Assembly: GCF_014117215.1 (NCBI RefSeq)
Contig: NZ_JACGXS010000004.1
Location: 186,001 to 250,000 of the forward strand
DNA from: Stenotrophomonas tumulicola
Lineage (GTDB): Bacteria > Pseudomonadota > Gammaproteobacteria > Xanthomonadales > Xanthomonadaceae
Direction of reading: 5' to 3'
Length of the DNA: 64,000 nucleotides
The notes below the pieces were generated by a model. It was not told where the DNA came from, did not search any database, and saw only the letters and a list, made by a program, of their open reading frames with translations. The position numbers and the translations under genes are program-made. Shown here piece after piece: positions 8,899 to 17,563 of the stretch. Numbering within the stretch: position 1 is the stretch's first letter; every line of letters starts with the position of its first letter.

Positions 8899-9902
8899 CG
8901 GCGCGGCGCTTCCACCTTGGCCAGCAGCGCACCGAGCACGTCATCCGGTCCCTGGCCTTCGATCTGCAGCTCTGGCGCCAGTGCGATCCGGTGGCGCAAT
9001 GCAGGTCGGGCGATGTCACGCACGTCATCCGGAGTGACGAAATCGCGGCCGGCCAGCAACGCCTGCGCACGGGCTGCGCGCACCAGCGCGATGCTGCCGC
9101 GTGGCCCCGCACCCAGCGCGATGCCGGGCCAGGTGCGCGTGGCGGCGACGATACGTACCGCGTAATCGATGACTTCGGCATCCACGGTGATCGCGGCGGT
9201 GGCCTGCTGCAGCGCGACCACCTCGCCGGCATTGAGCACGCGCGGCACCCGTTGCAGGTCGAAGTCGCTGGCGCTGCGGCCGGTGGTCACCGCATCGACC
9301 ATGCGCCTTTCATCGTCCAATGCGGGATAGTCGATGATGATCTTCAGCAGGAAGCGGTCCAGCTGTGCTTCCGGCAGTGGATAGGTGCCTTCCTGCTCCA
9401 CCGGGTTCTGCGTGGCCAGGGCCATGAACGGTGGTGCCAGCGCGAACGACTTGCCTTCGATGGTCACCTGGCCTTCCTGCATTACTTCCAGCAGGGCCGA
9501 CTGGGTCTTGGCCGGCGCGCGGTTGATCTCGTCCGCCAGCAGCAGGTGGGTGAACACCGGCCCACGGCGGATCTTGAAGCTCTCGCTCTTCGGGTCGTAC
9601 ACAGCGTGGCCGCTGACATCGCTGGGCATCAGGTCCGGGGTGAACTGCACCCTCCCATGGTCCAGTTCCAGCGCCTGCGCCAGCGCGCGTACCAGCAGCG
9701 TCTTGCCCAGTCCGGGCACGCCTTCGATCAGCACATGCCCACCAGCAAGCAGTGCCACCAGGATCTGGTCGAGCACCTCGGCCTGGCCGATGAAGGCCTG
9801 GCCGACGGCTTCGCGGATGGTATCCACGCGCTGGACCAGGCTGGCGGTGTCCGGTGAGGCACCGCCCAGTGGCGGCGGGGTCGGGGTTTCCAGTTCAGTC
9901 AT
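8895..9902 (-). CDS. MoxR-family AAA+ ATPase
   Basis: 335 residues. Walker A is GVPGLGKT (61-68) and Walker B with sensor residues is LLLADEINRAPAK (about 121-133). The lid domain follows with the family HRIALAPELQ near the end. MoxR proteins are ATP-driven chaperones that work with vWA/DUF58 partners. It overlaps both neighbours by 4 bases (ATGA), implying translational coupling inside the DUF58-RDD operon. Confidence 0.93.
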   Translation of the reverse strand: MTELETPTPPPLGGASPDTASLVQRVDTIREAVGQAFIGQAEVLDQILVALLAGGHVLIEGVPGLGKTLLVRALAQALELDHGRVQFTPDLMPSDVSGHAVYDPKSESFKIRRGPVFTHLLLADEINRAPAKTQSALLEVMQEGQVTIEGKSFALAPPFMALATQNPVEQEGTYPLPEAQLDRFLLKIIIDYPALDDERRMVDAVTTGRSASDFDLQRVPRVLNAGEVVALQQATAAITVDAEVIDYAVRIVAATRTWPGIALGAGPRGSIALVRAARAQALLAGRDFVTPDDVRDIARPALRHRIALAPELQIEGQGPDDVLGALLAKVEAPRR

Positions 9903-11101
9903 AGCAGGCTTCTCATCTGGAGCAACAGGGCGATCCGCTCCTTCAGGGCGGCGGAATCATTGGCGGGCGGGGTGGCCAGTGCGGTTTGCACGCGTCCGGG
10001 CGGCCACTGCAGCAGGTCGGCGATGGCCTGTTCCTGCGCGGCGCCTTCCAGCGCAGCAGCGGTGGGTGCACGTGCCTGCAGCCGGCGCAGGAACAAGGCG
10101 CGCATGGCAGCGTGCAGGCGTGGACCCTGGCGTTGGCGCAGCAGCAATTCACCGCTGGCGCGCACGTGCTCCAGCAATGAACGGCGCTCGGCCGGCGAAG
10201 AGGGCAGTACGCTGCCGAAGCGCTGCGAACGCGCCCACAACCCTCCCAGCAGCGCCAACAGCAGCGGCACCCACAGCGGCCAGCCTTCGAAGATGATGCG
10301 TGCCCACAGTGAAGGCGGTCGGCTGGCATACACCAGCCACACCGTGCCCTTGCCGTAATTCGGTTGCAGCAGGTAGCGGGTCAGGTCGCGATGCGCGCGG
10401 TCATGCAGGCCATCGCGTGGTTCGGCCACGTCCCGTTTCGGGCGCAGCGCGCGCGGCAGGAAGGTATGGGATTCCGGCTGGCCCTTCATGAACTCCATGT
10501 CGGCCAGCACGTCCACCACGCCCTGGCCATGATGCAGGCGTGCGAACACCAGCCCCTCCTCGCCGCCCCACTCACGCTGCACCTGTTCGTAGGCGGCGTC
10601 GTCCAGGTCGAAACGGCGGCCACCGCAGAACTCCACGTGGCTGGGATCGTCCTCGACGTGGAACCGTTGGCACGCAGTGGGGAATCCGCGGCTGTCAACG
10701 CCCAGCCGCTGCAGCAGCAGCGGTTCGGGCTCATCATCATCCTCGCCTTTCACTGGCGGTGGCGTACGCAGCAGCAGGTGGCCTCCGCGCGCGGTCCACG
10801 CCAGCAGCGCGTCCACCTGTGCAGGCGGCAACTCGCCGCTGTCCTGCAGCAGCACCAGCGTATCGCCCGGTGCGGGTGCCATCGCGGCCATGTCCAGGCG
10901 TGCGCGCGATCGTGCCTGCAGGCCATCGGCATGCAGCGCCAGGCCCAGCACGTACAGTGGGTTGTAGCTGGCCTCGCCTTGTGGCGGCAGCACCTCGCGC
11001 TGGGTGACCCGCTCATGCGTGCGAAGGAACACCACCACCAGCGGCACCGCAACCAGCAGCGCCAGCCCGGCCAGCAACGACCACAGCACGCGCGGCTTCA
11101 T
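9899..11101 (-). CDS. DUF4350 membrane protein
   Basis: 400 residues. An N-terminal helix (about 5-27) is followed by a GATase-like periplasmic DUF4350 domain (LVLLQDSGELPPAQVDALLAW, then GGHLLLRTP) and a C-terminal helix near 275-295 (WPLWVPLLLALLGGLW). The tail is cytoplasmic. The frame is open further upstream, but the ATG at 11101 overlaps the upstream stop by 4 bases and starts the membrane anchor. DUF4350 proteins commonly accompany MoxR and DUF58. Function unknown. Confidence 0.82.
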   Translation of the reverse strand: MKPRVLWSLLAGLALLVAVPLVVVFLRTHERVTQREVLPPQGEASYNPLYVLGLALHADGLQARSRARLDMAAMAPAPGDTLVLLQDSGELPPAQVDALLAWTARGGHLLLRTPPPVKGEDDDEPEPLLLQRLGVDSRGFPTACQRFHVEDDPSHVEFCGGRRFDLDDAAYEQVQREWGGEEGLVFARLHHGQGVVDVLADMEFMKGQPESHTFLPRALRPKRDVAEPRDGLHDRAHRDLTRYLLQPNYGKGTVWLVYASRPPSLWARIIFEGWPLWVPLLLALLGGLWARSQRFGSVLPSSPAERRSLLEHVRASGELLLRQRQGPRLHAAMRALFLRRLQARAPTAAALEGAAQEQAIADLLQWPPGRVQTALATPPANDSAALKERIALLLQMRSLL

Positions 11102-12738
11102 GCCGGCCACCGGTACTGGGCCTGCAGGGCATCGGCCAGCTGTTCGAATGCCTCGCGGTGCGGCAACCGGTTTGCATAAGCGGCGTACTGCCACATGCGC
11201 ACGACGTCGGCGAACAAGCTGCGGTCGCGCGCGTCGGGCATGCGGCGCGATACGCGCAGCACCTGTGCTTCGGTCGCACCCGGTGGCAGCACCACGCCAC
11301 TGCGTTCCACCACGGTCTGCACGCTGGCACGGTAGAGCAGGGCAAGCGCCTGGCGCGGCATGCCGCGCGCCCACAGGTCGCGCGCACGGGTGGCGACGTC
11401 GGGCGGCACCACCTCGGGCAGGACAATGGCGTCTTCGCTGGCCTCGCGCTGGGTAGCGGCGGCACGGCGTCCGGAGCCGCGCAACCAGGGCAGCCAGCGC
11501 CTGGCAGTGACCAGCAGCACCAGCAGCAGCCCACCCAGCAACAACCACAGGCCCCATTCGGCCACCAGCGCCAACAGGCTGGCGACGCGCTTGGCCAGCT
11601 CCGTCGGGGGCTGCTTCTCCCTTTCACGCTGCAGCCGCTCGCGCTCCTTGCGCCTGGCTTCTTCCGCATCGCGCGGTTGCCATGTGGTGACCTCGCGGGT
11701 GGGACGCTGCAACGGATCTTCGTAGGCACGCTGCACTGCCTGGCGGAAGCCTGCGGTGTCCACCTCCTCGTCGCCGAAGATGCCCGCCGGCGTGTCATCG
11801 GGATCGATCCGGTCGTCTTCGTCTTCGCCGGCGTCGCCATCGGCAGTATCACCCGCAGCGGGGACATCGTCCTGGGCCGCCGCTTCAACAGCGTCCTGCG
11901 CTGCCTCCTGTGCATGCGCCGTCGGCGGCCATGCCGGCAGCGCGACCGCCAGCAGCAGCACCACCATCGGTGCCGCACGCTGCAACCGCTCGCGCAGGCG
12001 CCGGAAGCTGATCTCCACGTCCCAGGCCTCCATCTGCGTGCGCCGGTTCACATACAGCCCGAAGCCGGCACCGATGTGGAACGGACCGATGACGCAGGCA
12101 GCCAACCACCACAGCAGGTTCCAGCCCAGCTTGGCCCAGGCGGGGGTGTCCTGGTCGATCAGCTCCCATGCCGCACGCCAGGAGTCGGACATCAGTTCCA
12201 CTGGCACGAACAGGAATACGGCTGCCACGCTACCGGCCACCAGTACGATTTCGAAGCCCAGGCAGACCAGCGTGAGCAGCATCGACGGGCCCGCCGTCGC
12301 GGCCAGCACCGCGCGCCGTCGCTGCGCGCGCTGTGCCGCATCGGCGCCTTCCAGCAGGTTCACCGGCAGGCATACATTGCGCAGCAGGCTGAAGCGCCGC
12401 CATCCCAGGTAGCCCCAGAAGCCGGCCACGCCCCAGTGTCGCTGTGCACGCAGTGCCTGCCACGCCCCCACCGGTTCGCCGAACACGTCGCGCGACAGCA
12501 CGTACAGCACCACGCGTTCGAACAGCGGCTTGCACCACCATAGCAACAGCCATGCCCATCCGAACGCATCGCCATGCCACCACGCCAGTGCGTTGGCCAG
12601 CAGGAACAACGGCGCGCTGGCCAGCAGCCACGCGCCCCATGCTGCACGTGCCTGGTGGCGCGCCAACGCGGTGCCCAGCTCCATCGCCTCCCAGCTGCTG
12701 CGGCTGCGCAGCACCACGTTCAACTGGTCAATGCGCAC
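11098..12738 (-). CDS. DUF4129-type multi-pass membrane protein
   Basis: About 546 residues. Four or five membrane helices lie in the first 290 residues and another near 390-410 (WGLWLLLGGLLLVLLV). A C-terminal DUF4129-like region has ALALLYRASVQTVVERSG and an Arg-rich end. A Pro/Asp-rich acidic linker (about 300-330) joins the halves. I chose the GTG at 12738, with GGAGG 5 bases upstream; a GTG at 12759 is also possible. It overlaps the SpoIIM-like gene by 11 bases and the DUF4350 gene by 4. Confidence 0.8.
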   Translation of the reverse strand: MRIDQLNVVLRSRSSWEAMELGTALARHQARAAWGAWLLASAPLFLLANALAWWHGDAFGWAWLLLWWCKPLFERVVLYVLSRDVFGEPVGAWQALRAQRHWGVAGFWGYLGWRRFSLLRNVCLPVNLLEGADAAQRAQRRRAVLAATAGPSMLLTLVCLGFEIVLVAGSVAAVFLFVPVELMSDSWRAAWELIDQDTPAWAKLGWNLLWWLAACVIGPFHIGAGFGLYVNRRTQMEAWDVEISFRRLRERLQRAAPMVVLLLAVALPAWPPTAHAQEAAQDAVEAAAQDDVPAAGDTADGDAGEDEDDRIDPDDTPAGIFGDEEVDTAGFRQAVQRAYEDPLQRPTREVTTWQPRDAEEARRKERERLQREREKQPPTELAKRVASLLALVAEWGLWLLLGGLLLVLLVTARRWLPWLRGSGRRAAATQREASEDAIVLPEVVPPDVATRARDLWARGMPRQALALLYRASVQTVVERSGVVLPPGATEAQVLRVSRRMPDARDRSLFADVVRMWQYAAYANRLPHREAFEQLADALQAQYRWPA

Positions 12739-13726
12739 GCGTGCCTCCGCGCCCACCACGCCACAGCCACGCCAGCACCAGTGTCCACAGCACGGCCGCC
12801 ACGCTGTACTTGCCCCAGGCCGGGACCGAGGCGATGGACGACCAGAAGGCTTCGATGAACGCCGCTACCAGCAGCATCGCGGCGATGCCCAGGCACAGCT
12901 GCGCGCCGATGCGCCCGCCTTCCCTCAGTGCGTCTACGCGCCGCTGGCGCCCCGGCGCTACCAGGCGCATGCCCAGCTGCAGTCCGGCGCCGCCGGCGAT
13001 CACGATCGCCGTCAGCTCGAAGGCACCGTGGCCGACCACGAAGCGCCAGAACGGATCACCATGGCCCACATGCTGCAGGTGGCCGGCCGCCGCGCCGATG
13101 GTGATGCCGTTGAACAGCAGCACCAGTACCGTCCCGACGCCGGCCAGCAATCCACTGGCAAAGGTGCGCAGGCCGATGCTGATGTTGTTCATGATGTAGT
13201 AGCCGAACATCATCCAGTCGCTGCCGCTGTCGCGGCCCAGGTTCGGAGCCGACGGATCGTACATGCGTTCCATCTGCGCCAGGCGTGCGTTGTCCATCAG
13301 CAGGTGGATCAGCCCAGGATGCAGCTGCACCAGCACGAAGCTGGCGACCAGCGGCAGCGCGAACAAGGCCAGCGACACCCACATCACGCCGGCCTGGTCA
13401 CGCACCTGCTGCGGGAAATCGGCGAGCAGGAATTCCAACACGCGGCGCCAGCGGAACGCCGGCGTGCGGTACAGCAGGGTGTGGCCGCGTTGCATCAGGT
13501 GCTGCAGGCGCGCCACCAGTTGCGGGCTGTAACCGCGCTGGCGGGCCAGGGCCAGCTGTTGGCACAGGCGCCGGTAACGTTGCGGGAACTCGGCATCGGC
13601 CGGCAGCGCAGGATCTGGTGCCAGGCGCGCACGTCGGCGTCGCCCCAGGTGCGCGCGCTGTTCCAGCCAGCCTTCCAGCGCCTGCCATTCCTGCTGGTAC
13701 CGGGCGACGAACTGTTCCTGCTTCAT
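12728..13726 (-). CDS. Stage II sporulation protein M-like membrane protein
   Basis: 332 residues. A basic cytoplasmic N-terminus (about 1-100) is followed by five or six membrane helices with the SpoIIM/DUF95 signature NNISIGLRTFASGLL...LFNGITIG and GHGAFELTAI. In non-sporulating bacteria these proteins are encoded with MoxR/DUF58/RDD genes and are of unknown function. The ATG at 13726 overlaps the stop of the RDD gene by 4 bases; the frame is open upstream but lies inside the RDD gene. Confidence 0.87.
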   Translation of the reverse strand: MKQEQFVARYQQEWQALEGWLEQRAHLGRRRRARLAPDPALPADAEFPQRYRRLCQQLALARQRGYSPQLVARLQHLMQRGHTLLYRTPAFRWRRVLEFLLADFPQQVRDQAGVMWVSLALFALPLVASFVLVQLHPGLIHLLMDNARLAQMERMYDPSAPNLGRDSGSDWMMFGYYIMNNISIGLRTFASGLLAGVGTVLVLLFNGITIGAAAGHLQHVGHGDPFWRFVVGHGAFELTAIVIAGGAGLQLGMRLVAPGRQRRVDALREGGRIGAQLCLGIAAMLLVAAFIEAFWSSIASVPAWGKYSVAAVLWTLVLAWLWRGGRGGTRAH

Positions 13727-14415
13727 CGCCGCCCCAGCAGCCAGTTGGCCATCGCGTACAGACGCAGCACGCCGACCTGTCCGCTGGCTTCGGTCAACGG
13801 TGCGGCAATGCCGGCCAGTTCCTGCTGGCGCCCGGGCGACAGGCGTGGGCCGCGCTCGGCGAAGGCGATCACTGCGGATTGTTCCAGCGGCGTCAGCGGC
13901 ACCGGTGGCGGCAGCACGCTGTCCATGGTGGTTGCCGGAATCTCGGTGCGGGCTTCGGCGTGCACCACCAGGGTGCCGGCGACCAGGTCGCCCAGGCGCC
14001 GTCCATGCGGATCGAACAGGCTGCTCAGCAGCCCCAGCGCATAGCCGAACGGCAGCATGTCCACGGTGCGCAGCAGGTTGCGGGTAACCGAAGCACTCCA
14101 TCCGATCGGCGACCCATCGCGCGCGATGACCCGCAGCGCCATCGCGCGCTTTCCCGGCGTCTGTCCCCACACGGCTTCCAGCACGATGGTGTAGGCCCAG
14201 TTGAGCAGGAACATCACCGCTAGGTAGATGCCGCGGCCGAACTCATCCAGCAGGGCCAGCGGAATGGACAGCAATGCCAGCAGCATGAAGCGCAGGCCGA
14301 AATCGATCAACCAGGCCAGCGCGCGCGGGATCGGCCCGGCGGCACGCAGCTGCAGTGGCACGCCCTCCGGCGTGATCACTTCGCGGTAGGTATCCAGCAT
14401 CGGCGTTGCGGTCAT
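13723..14415 (-). CDS. RDD-family membrane protein
   Basis: 230 residues and first gene of the operon. The RDD domain spans about 25-150, with RALAWLIDFGLR (Arg and Asp typical), two or three helices, the GQTPGKRAMALRVI loop and the DPHGRRLGDLVAGTLVV end. The C-terminal 80 residues are soluble. Some RDD proteins act as Na+/H+ antiporters, but in this gene order (RDD, SpoIIM, DUF4129, DUF4350, MoxR, DUF58) a structural or assembly role is equally likely. All six genes overlap, so they are one transcript. Confidence 0.88.
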   Translation of the reverse strand: MTATPMLDTYREVITPEGVPLQLRAAGPIPRALAWLIDFGLRFMLLALLSIPLALLDEFGRGIYLAVMFLLNWAYTIVLEAVWGQTPGKRAMALRVIARDGSPIGWSASVTRNLLRTVDMLPFGYALGLLSSLFDPHGRRLGDLVAGTLVVHAEARTEIPATTMDSVLPPPVPLTPLEQSAVIAFAERGPRLSPGRQQELAGIAAPLTEASGQVGVLRLYAMANWLLGRR

Positions 14416-14503
14416 CGGCGCCGGGTTCCTCGCCGGCAGGTGGCCACGTGCATAAGGGTCTCGACGTCATCCTGGTCGGGACCCGACTTTAGCAGAGCAC
14501 GCT

Positions 14504-14526
14504 GCCGGGCATGGCCCGGCGATACC
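14504..14526 (-). repeat. SMAG-like palindrome, degenerate end
   Basis: GCCGGGC-ATG-GCCCGGC stem followed by GATACC in place of CTACC. It lies between the RDD gene and the carbonic-anhydrase-like gene. Confidence 0.65.
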
Positions 14527-14552
14527 GTCGGGACGGCGTGCCCGGCTGGGCG

Positions 14553-15086
14553 TCATGCGCCCAGGTATTCGTCCTTCAGGCGCACGTAATGGTCGGCCGA
14601 GTAATGCAGCGCCTCGATTTCCGCCTCTTTCAACAGCCGGGCCGGCCGGGCCGGGTTGCCCAGCCACAGTTCGCCCTCGCCCACCACCTTGCCCGGGCCC
14701 ACCACCGCACCGGCACCGACGAAGCCGTGCTTCTCCACCCGTGCGCCGTCCAGGATGCAGGCGCCCATGCCGATCAGGCTGTAATCGCCGATGGTGCAGG
14801 CATGCAGGATGCAGCCATGGCCGACAGTCACGCCCTCGCCGACCAGGGTCGGGTAGCCGGCCTTGTTGAAGGGGCTGTGGTGGCTGACGTGGATGATGGT
14901 GCCGTCCTGCACGTTGCTGCGCGCACCGATGCGGATGAAGTTGACGTCACCGCGGATGATCGTGCCCGGCCACACCGATACATCGTCGCCGAGTTCAACG
15001 TCACCGATGATCGTGCAGGCGGGATCCACGTAGGCGCGCGCGCCGAGCACCGGCATCTTGTCGCGGAAAGGGCGCAGGGGGGACAT
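14553..15086 (-). CDS. Gamma-carbonic-anhydrase-family hexapeptide protein (YrdA-like)
   Basis: 177 residues of left-handed beta-helix built from hexapeptide repeats (GDVELGDDVSVWPGTIIRGDV and others). The family's three zinc-binding histidines fit HVSHH (about 86-90) and VTVGHGCILH. The ATG at 15086 has GGAG 7 bases upstream. The frame is open to 15143, but that part crosses a SMAG element. Proteins of this YrdA/CaiE type bind zinc; carbonic anhydrase activity is often absent or unproven. It lies 94 bases from the mnmG stop, separated by a SMAG pair. Confidence 0.88.
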   Translation of the reverse strand: MSPLRPFRDKMPVLGARAYVDPACTIIGDVELGDDVSVWPGTIIRGDVNFIRIGARSNVQDGTIIHVSHHSPFNKAGYPTLVGEGVTVGHGCILHACTIGDYSLIGMGACILDGARVEKHGFVGAGAVVGPGKVVGEGELWLGNPARPARLLKEAEIEALHYSADHYVRLKDEYLGA

Positions 15087-15099
15087 ATCAATCTCCGGG

Positions 15100-15170
15100 G
15101 TAGCGCCGAGCCATGCCCGGCGAACGAAGTGGGACGGTGGCATCCGCCGGGCATGGCCAGGCGCTGCCGT
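15100..15170. repeat. Degenerate SMAG inverted pair
   Basis: GTAG-CGCCGAGC-CAT-GCCCGGCG (15100-15122, one mismatch in the stem) faces CGCCGGGC-ATG-GCCAGGCG-CTGC (15145-15167). It lies in the gap between mnmG and the hexapeptide protein, both on the minus strand. Confidence 0.75.
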
Positions 15171-15180
15171 GTTCGTTGGG

Positions 15181-17085
15181 TCACGCGACGCGGCTGCGGC
15201 GCGCGCGTTCCAGGTGCACCAGCAGCAGCGAAATCGCGGCCGGCGTCATGCCCGGGATGCGCTGTGCCTGGCCGATGGTCTGCGGGCGCACGCGTTCCAG
15301 CTTCTGCAGCACTTCGGCCGACAGCCCGCGCACGCTGGCGTACTCGAAACCATCGCTGATCGGCGTGGCTTCATGCCGCTGCTGGCGCTCGATCTCTTCG
15401 CGCTGGCGGTCCAGGTAACCGGCGTACTTGACGCCGATCTCGACCTGCTCGGCGACCTTCGCGTCGTCCACGGCCGGGCCCAGCGACGGCACCTGCATCA
15501 ACTGGGCGTAATCCAGTTCCGGTCGCTTGATCAGGTCCAGCACGTTGGTTTCGCGGCTTACCGCCACGCCCAGTACCTGCTCCACCTCGCGGCCCAGGGC
15601 GTTGCCCGGCGTCGCCCACAGCGCGCGCAGGCGCGTGGTTTCGGCCGCCACCGCCGCCTGCTTGGCTTCGAACGCGGCCCAGCGACGGTCATCCACCAGG
15701 CCCATCGCGCGACCGGCCGGCGTCAAGCGCTGGTCGGCGTTGTCCTCGCGCAGCTGCAGCCGGTATTCGGCACGGCTGGTGAACATGCGGTACGGCTCGG
15801 TGGTGCCGTGGGTGATCAGGTCGTCCACCAGCACGCCCAGGTATGCCTCGTCGCGGCGCGGGCACCAGCCGGCTTCACCGCGGACCTGGCGGGCGGCGTT
15901 GAGCCCGGCCAGCAGGCCCTGCGCGGCGGCTTCTTCATAGCCGGTGGTACCGTTGATCTGGCCGGCGAAGAACAGCCCCTGCACCGTCTTGGTTTCCAGC
16001 GATGCCTTCAGCCCGCGCGGGTCGAAGTAGTCGTATTCGATGGCGTAGCCCGGGCGGGTGATGTGGGCGTTGCCGAAGCCGCGGATGCTGCGCACCATCG
16101 TCAGCTGCACATCGAACGGCAAGGAGGTGGAAATGCCGTTGGGGTAGATCTCCACGATGCCCAGGCCTTCGGGTTCCACGAAGATCTGGTGGCTGTCCTT
16201 CTCGGCGAAGCGCACCACCTTGTCCTCGATGGAAGGGCAGTAGCGCGGGCCGATGCCTTCGATCTGCCCGCTGTACAGGGGCGAGCGGTGCAGGGCATCG
16301 CGGATGATCTGGTGGGTATGTTCGCTGGTGTGGGTGATCCAGCAGCTGACCTGTTCGGGATGCTCGTCCACCGAACCGAGGAACGACATCACCGGACGAG
16401 GCGAATCACCGGGCTGCTCGACCATCACGCTGTAGTCCAGCGAGCGGCCATCGATGCGTGGCGGGGTGCCCGTCTTCAGGCGGTCTACCTGGAATGGACG
16501 TTCACGCAGGCGCGCGGCCAACGTGGTCGCTGGCGGATCGCCCATGCGGCCGGCGGCGTATTGGGTGGGGCCGACGTGGATCTTCCCGGCCAGGAAGGTA
16601 CCGGCGGTCAGCACCACCGCTTCGGCATCGAAGCGCAGGCCGGTCTGGGTGATCACGCCGCGCACGCGGTCGCCTTCGACGGTGCCGTTGTCGATCACCA
16701 GATCGTCCACTGCCGCCTGGAACACGGTCAGGTTCGGCTGCGCCTCGACGATGGCGCGGATGGCCATGCGGTAGAGATTGCGGTCGGCCTGGCAGCGGGT
16801 GGCGCGCACGGCCGGTCCCTTGGACGCGTTCAAGGTGCGCCACTGGATGCCGGCGCGGTCGGCGGCATGGGCCATCGCGCCGCCCAGGGCGTCGATCTCC
16901 TTGACCAGGTGACCCTTGCCGATGCCACCGATGGCCGGGTTGCAGCTCATCGCGCCCACGGTTTCGATGTTGTGGGTCAGCAGCAGGGTCCGCGCACCGC
17001 TGCGCGCCGACGCCAGCGCGGCTTCGGTGCCGGCGTGGCCGCCGCCGATGACGATGACGTCGTAACGATGGAAGGAGTCGGTCAT
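15181..17085 (-). CDS. mnmG: tRNA uridine-5-carboxymethylaminomethyl(34) synthesis enzyme
   Basis: 634 residues. With MnmE it installs the cmnm5 group on U34 of tRNAs. The FAD-binding motif [12 protein letters not shown] starts near residue 12. The family motifs [15 protein letters not shown] and [20 protein letters not shown] [21 protein letters not shown] are present, and the MnmE-binding C-terminal helical domain is complete. The ATG at 17085 gives the standard N-terminus; the frame continues to 17184 without conserved sequence. The region upstream holds the candidate small RNA on the other strand. Confidence 0.96.
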   Translation of the reverse strand: MTDSFHRYDVIVIGGGHAGTEAALASARSGARTLLLTHNIETVGAMSCNPAIGGIGKGHLVKEIDALGGAMAHAADRAGIQWRTLNASKGPAVRATRCQADRNLYRMAIRAIVEAQPNLTVFQAAVDDLVIDNGTVEGDRVRGVITQTGLRFDAEAVVLTAGTFLAGKIHVGPTQYAAGRMGDPPATTLAARLRERPFQVDRLKTGTPPRIDGRSLDYSVMVEQPGDSPRPVMSFLGSVDEHPEQVSCWITHTSEHTHQIIRDALHRSPLYSGQIEGIGPRYCPSIEDKVVRFAEKDSHQIFVEPEGLGIVEIYPNGISTSLPFDVQLTMVRSIRGFGNAHITRPGYAIEYDYFDPRGLKASLETKTVQGLFFAGQINGTTGYEEAAAQGLLAGLNAARQVRGEAGWCPRRDEAYLGVLVDDLITHGTTEPYRMFTSRAEYRLQLREDNADQRLTPAGRAMGLVDDRRWAAFEAKQAAVAAETTRLRALWATPGNALGREVEQVLGVAVSRETNVLDLIKRPELDYAQLMQVPSLGPAVDDAKVAEQVEIGVKYAGYLDRQREEIERQQRHEATPISDGFEYASVRGLSAEVLQKLERVRPQTIGQAQRIPGMTPAAISLLLVHLERARRSRVA

Positions 17086-17150
17086 GAGGGGCTCGAAGCG
17101 GCAGGCTGGCGATTTTAGCGCCAATCGGGTGCCGGGGGACTGGCTGGGGC

Positions 17151-17182
17151 CGGATCCCTTTGCTGCGAAAAGGCATCCGATC
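17151..17182. other. Imperfect GGATCCC...GGCATCC hairpin
   Basis: CGGATCCCTTTGCTGCG / AAAAGGCATCCG is a weak relative of the GGATCC-type terminator hairpins seen at 34832, 43442 and 45644. It is followed by eight A residues on the plus strand. It lies upstream of mnmG, so its role here is unclear. Confidence 0.4.
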
Positions 17183-17198
17183 AAAAAAAACCTAAAGT

Positions 17199-17214
17199 TG
17201 GCACGTTATGTGCA
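17199..17214 (+). promoter_or_regulatory. Candidate sigma54 (RpoN) promoter
   Basis: TGGCACG, four bases, GTGCA matches the -24/-12 consensus TGGCACG-N4-TTGCA at all positions but one, with correct GG-GC spacing. Transcription would start near 17225. The only thing downstream on this strand is a short unit with two terminators. Confidence 0.6.
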
Positions 17215-17224
17215 GATAACCCAA

Positions 17225-17345
17225 TAGCACCCAGCGTGATCGGCGCCGATGGCGCTATGGACCGGAATTGGAACAGGGGCTGGTCCAGATGCACGAGGGG
17301 GAAGCGAGGGGCCGGCCAGTCGGGGGACTGTCCGGCCCTGTTTTT
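17225..17345 (+). ncRNA. Candidate sigma54-driven small RNA with GGA motifs
   Basis: About 120 nt between the sigma54-like promoter and a strong terminator. There is no plausible ORF. A GGACC/GGTCC stem (17259-17263 with 17282-17286) presents a loop with two GGA motifs, and further GGGGGA and GAGGGG stretches follow. GGA in loops is the binding signal of RsmA/CsrA, so it could titrate RsmA; this is inference. Readthrough to 17401 would give a longer form. Confidence 0.5.
17310..17345 (+). terminator. Rho-independent terminator
   Basis: GGCCGGCCAGTC, loop GGGG, GACTGTCCGGCC (one mismatch), then TGTTTTT. Stem 17310-17321 with 17326-17337. Confidence 0.85.
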
Positions 17346-17368
17346 CTGGCCCCAAGGCTCTTGAACAA

Positions 17369-17401
17369 CAAGGCCCCGCTTGCGCGGGGCCTTGTCTTTT
17401 T
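17369..17401 (+). terminator. Second rho-independent terminator
   Basis: CAAGGCCCCGC, loop TTGC, GCGGGGCCTTG (perfect 11-bp stem), then TCTTTTT. It lies 24 bases after the first terminator, giving tandem terminators for the small unit. Confidence 0.85.
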
Positions 17402-17424
17402 AGGTGCCGACATCCGACAGGGCC

Positions 17425-17445
17425 GGAACAGGGGGGATCCAGATG
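17425..17445 (+). repeat. Second copy of GGAACAGGGG...TCCAGATG motif
   Basis: GGAACAGGGG then TCCAGATG 3 bases later repeats the core of the candidate small RNA (17270-17291, 4-base spacer). Both are preceded by CCGG. The remainder of the 478-base gap, 17446-17563, holds a palindrome ATCGACATGGTCGAT but no gene that I can support. Confidence 0.6.
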
Positions 17446-17563
17446 TTCCTATCGGATATCGACATGGTCGATGTGACCGGCTGCGTCGTCTTTGTCACTT
17501 TTGGACGTGGCGGGTCACTGCAGGCCTAGCTTGAACTTTCCGCGAGGAAGGATCAAGCGTCTT

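Noticed and set aside
7381..9165. 594-codon frame on the plus strand
   Set aside because: Runs through the SMAG array and antisense to DUF58 and MoxR.
15058..17118. 686-codon frame on the plus strand
   Set aside because: Antisense of mnmG; His/Ala/Gln-rich with no recognisable motif.
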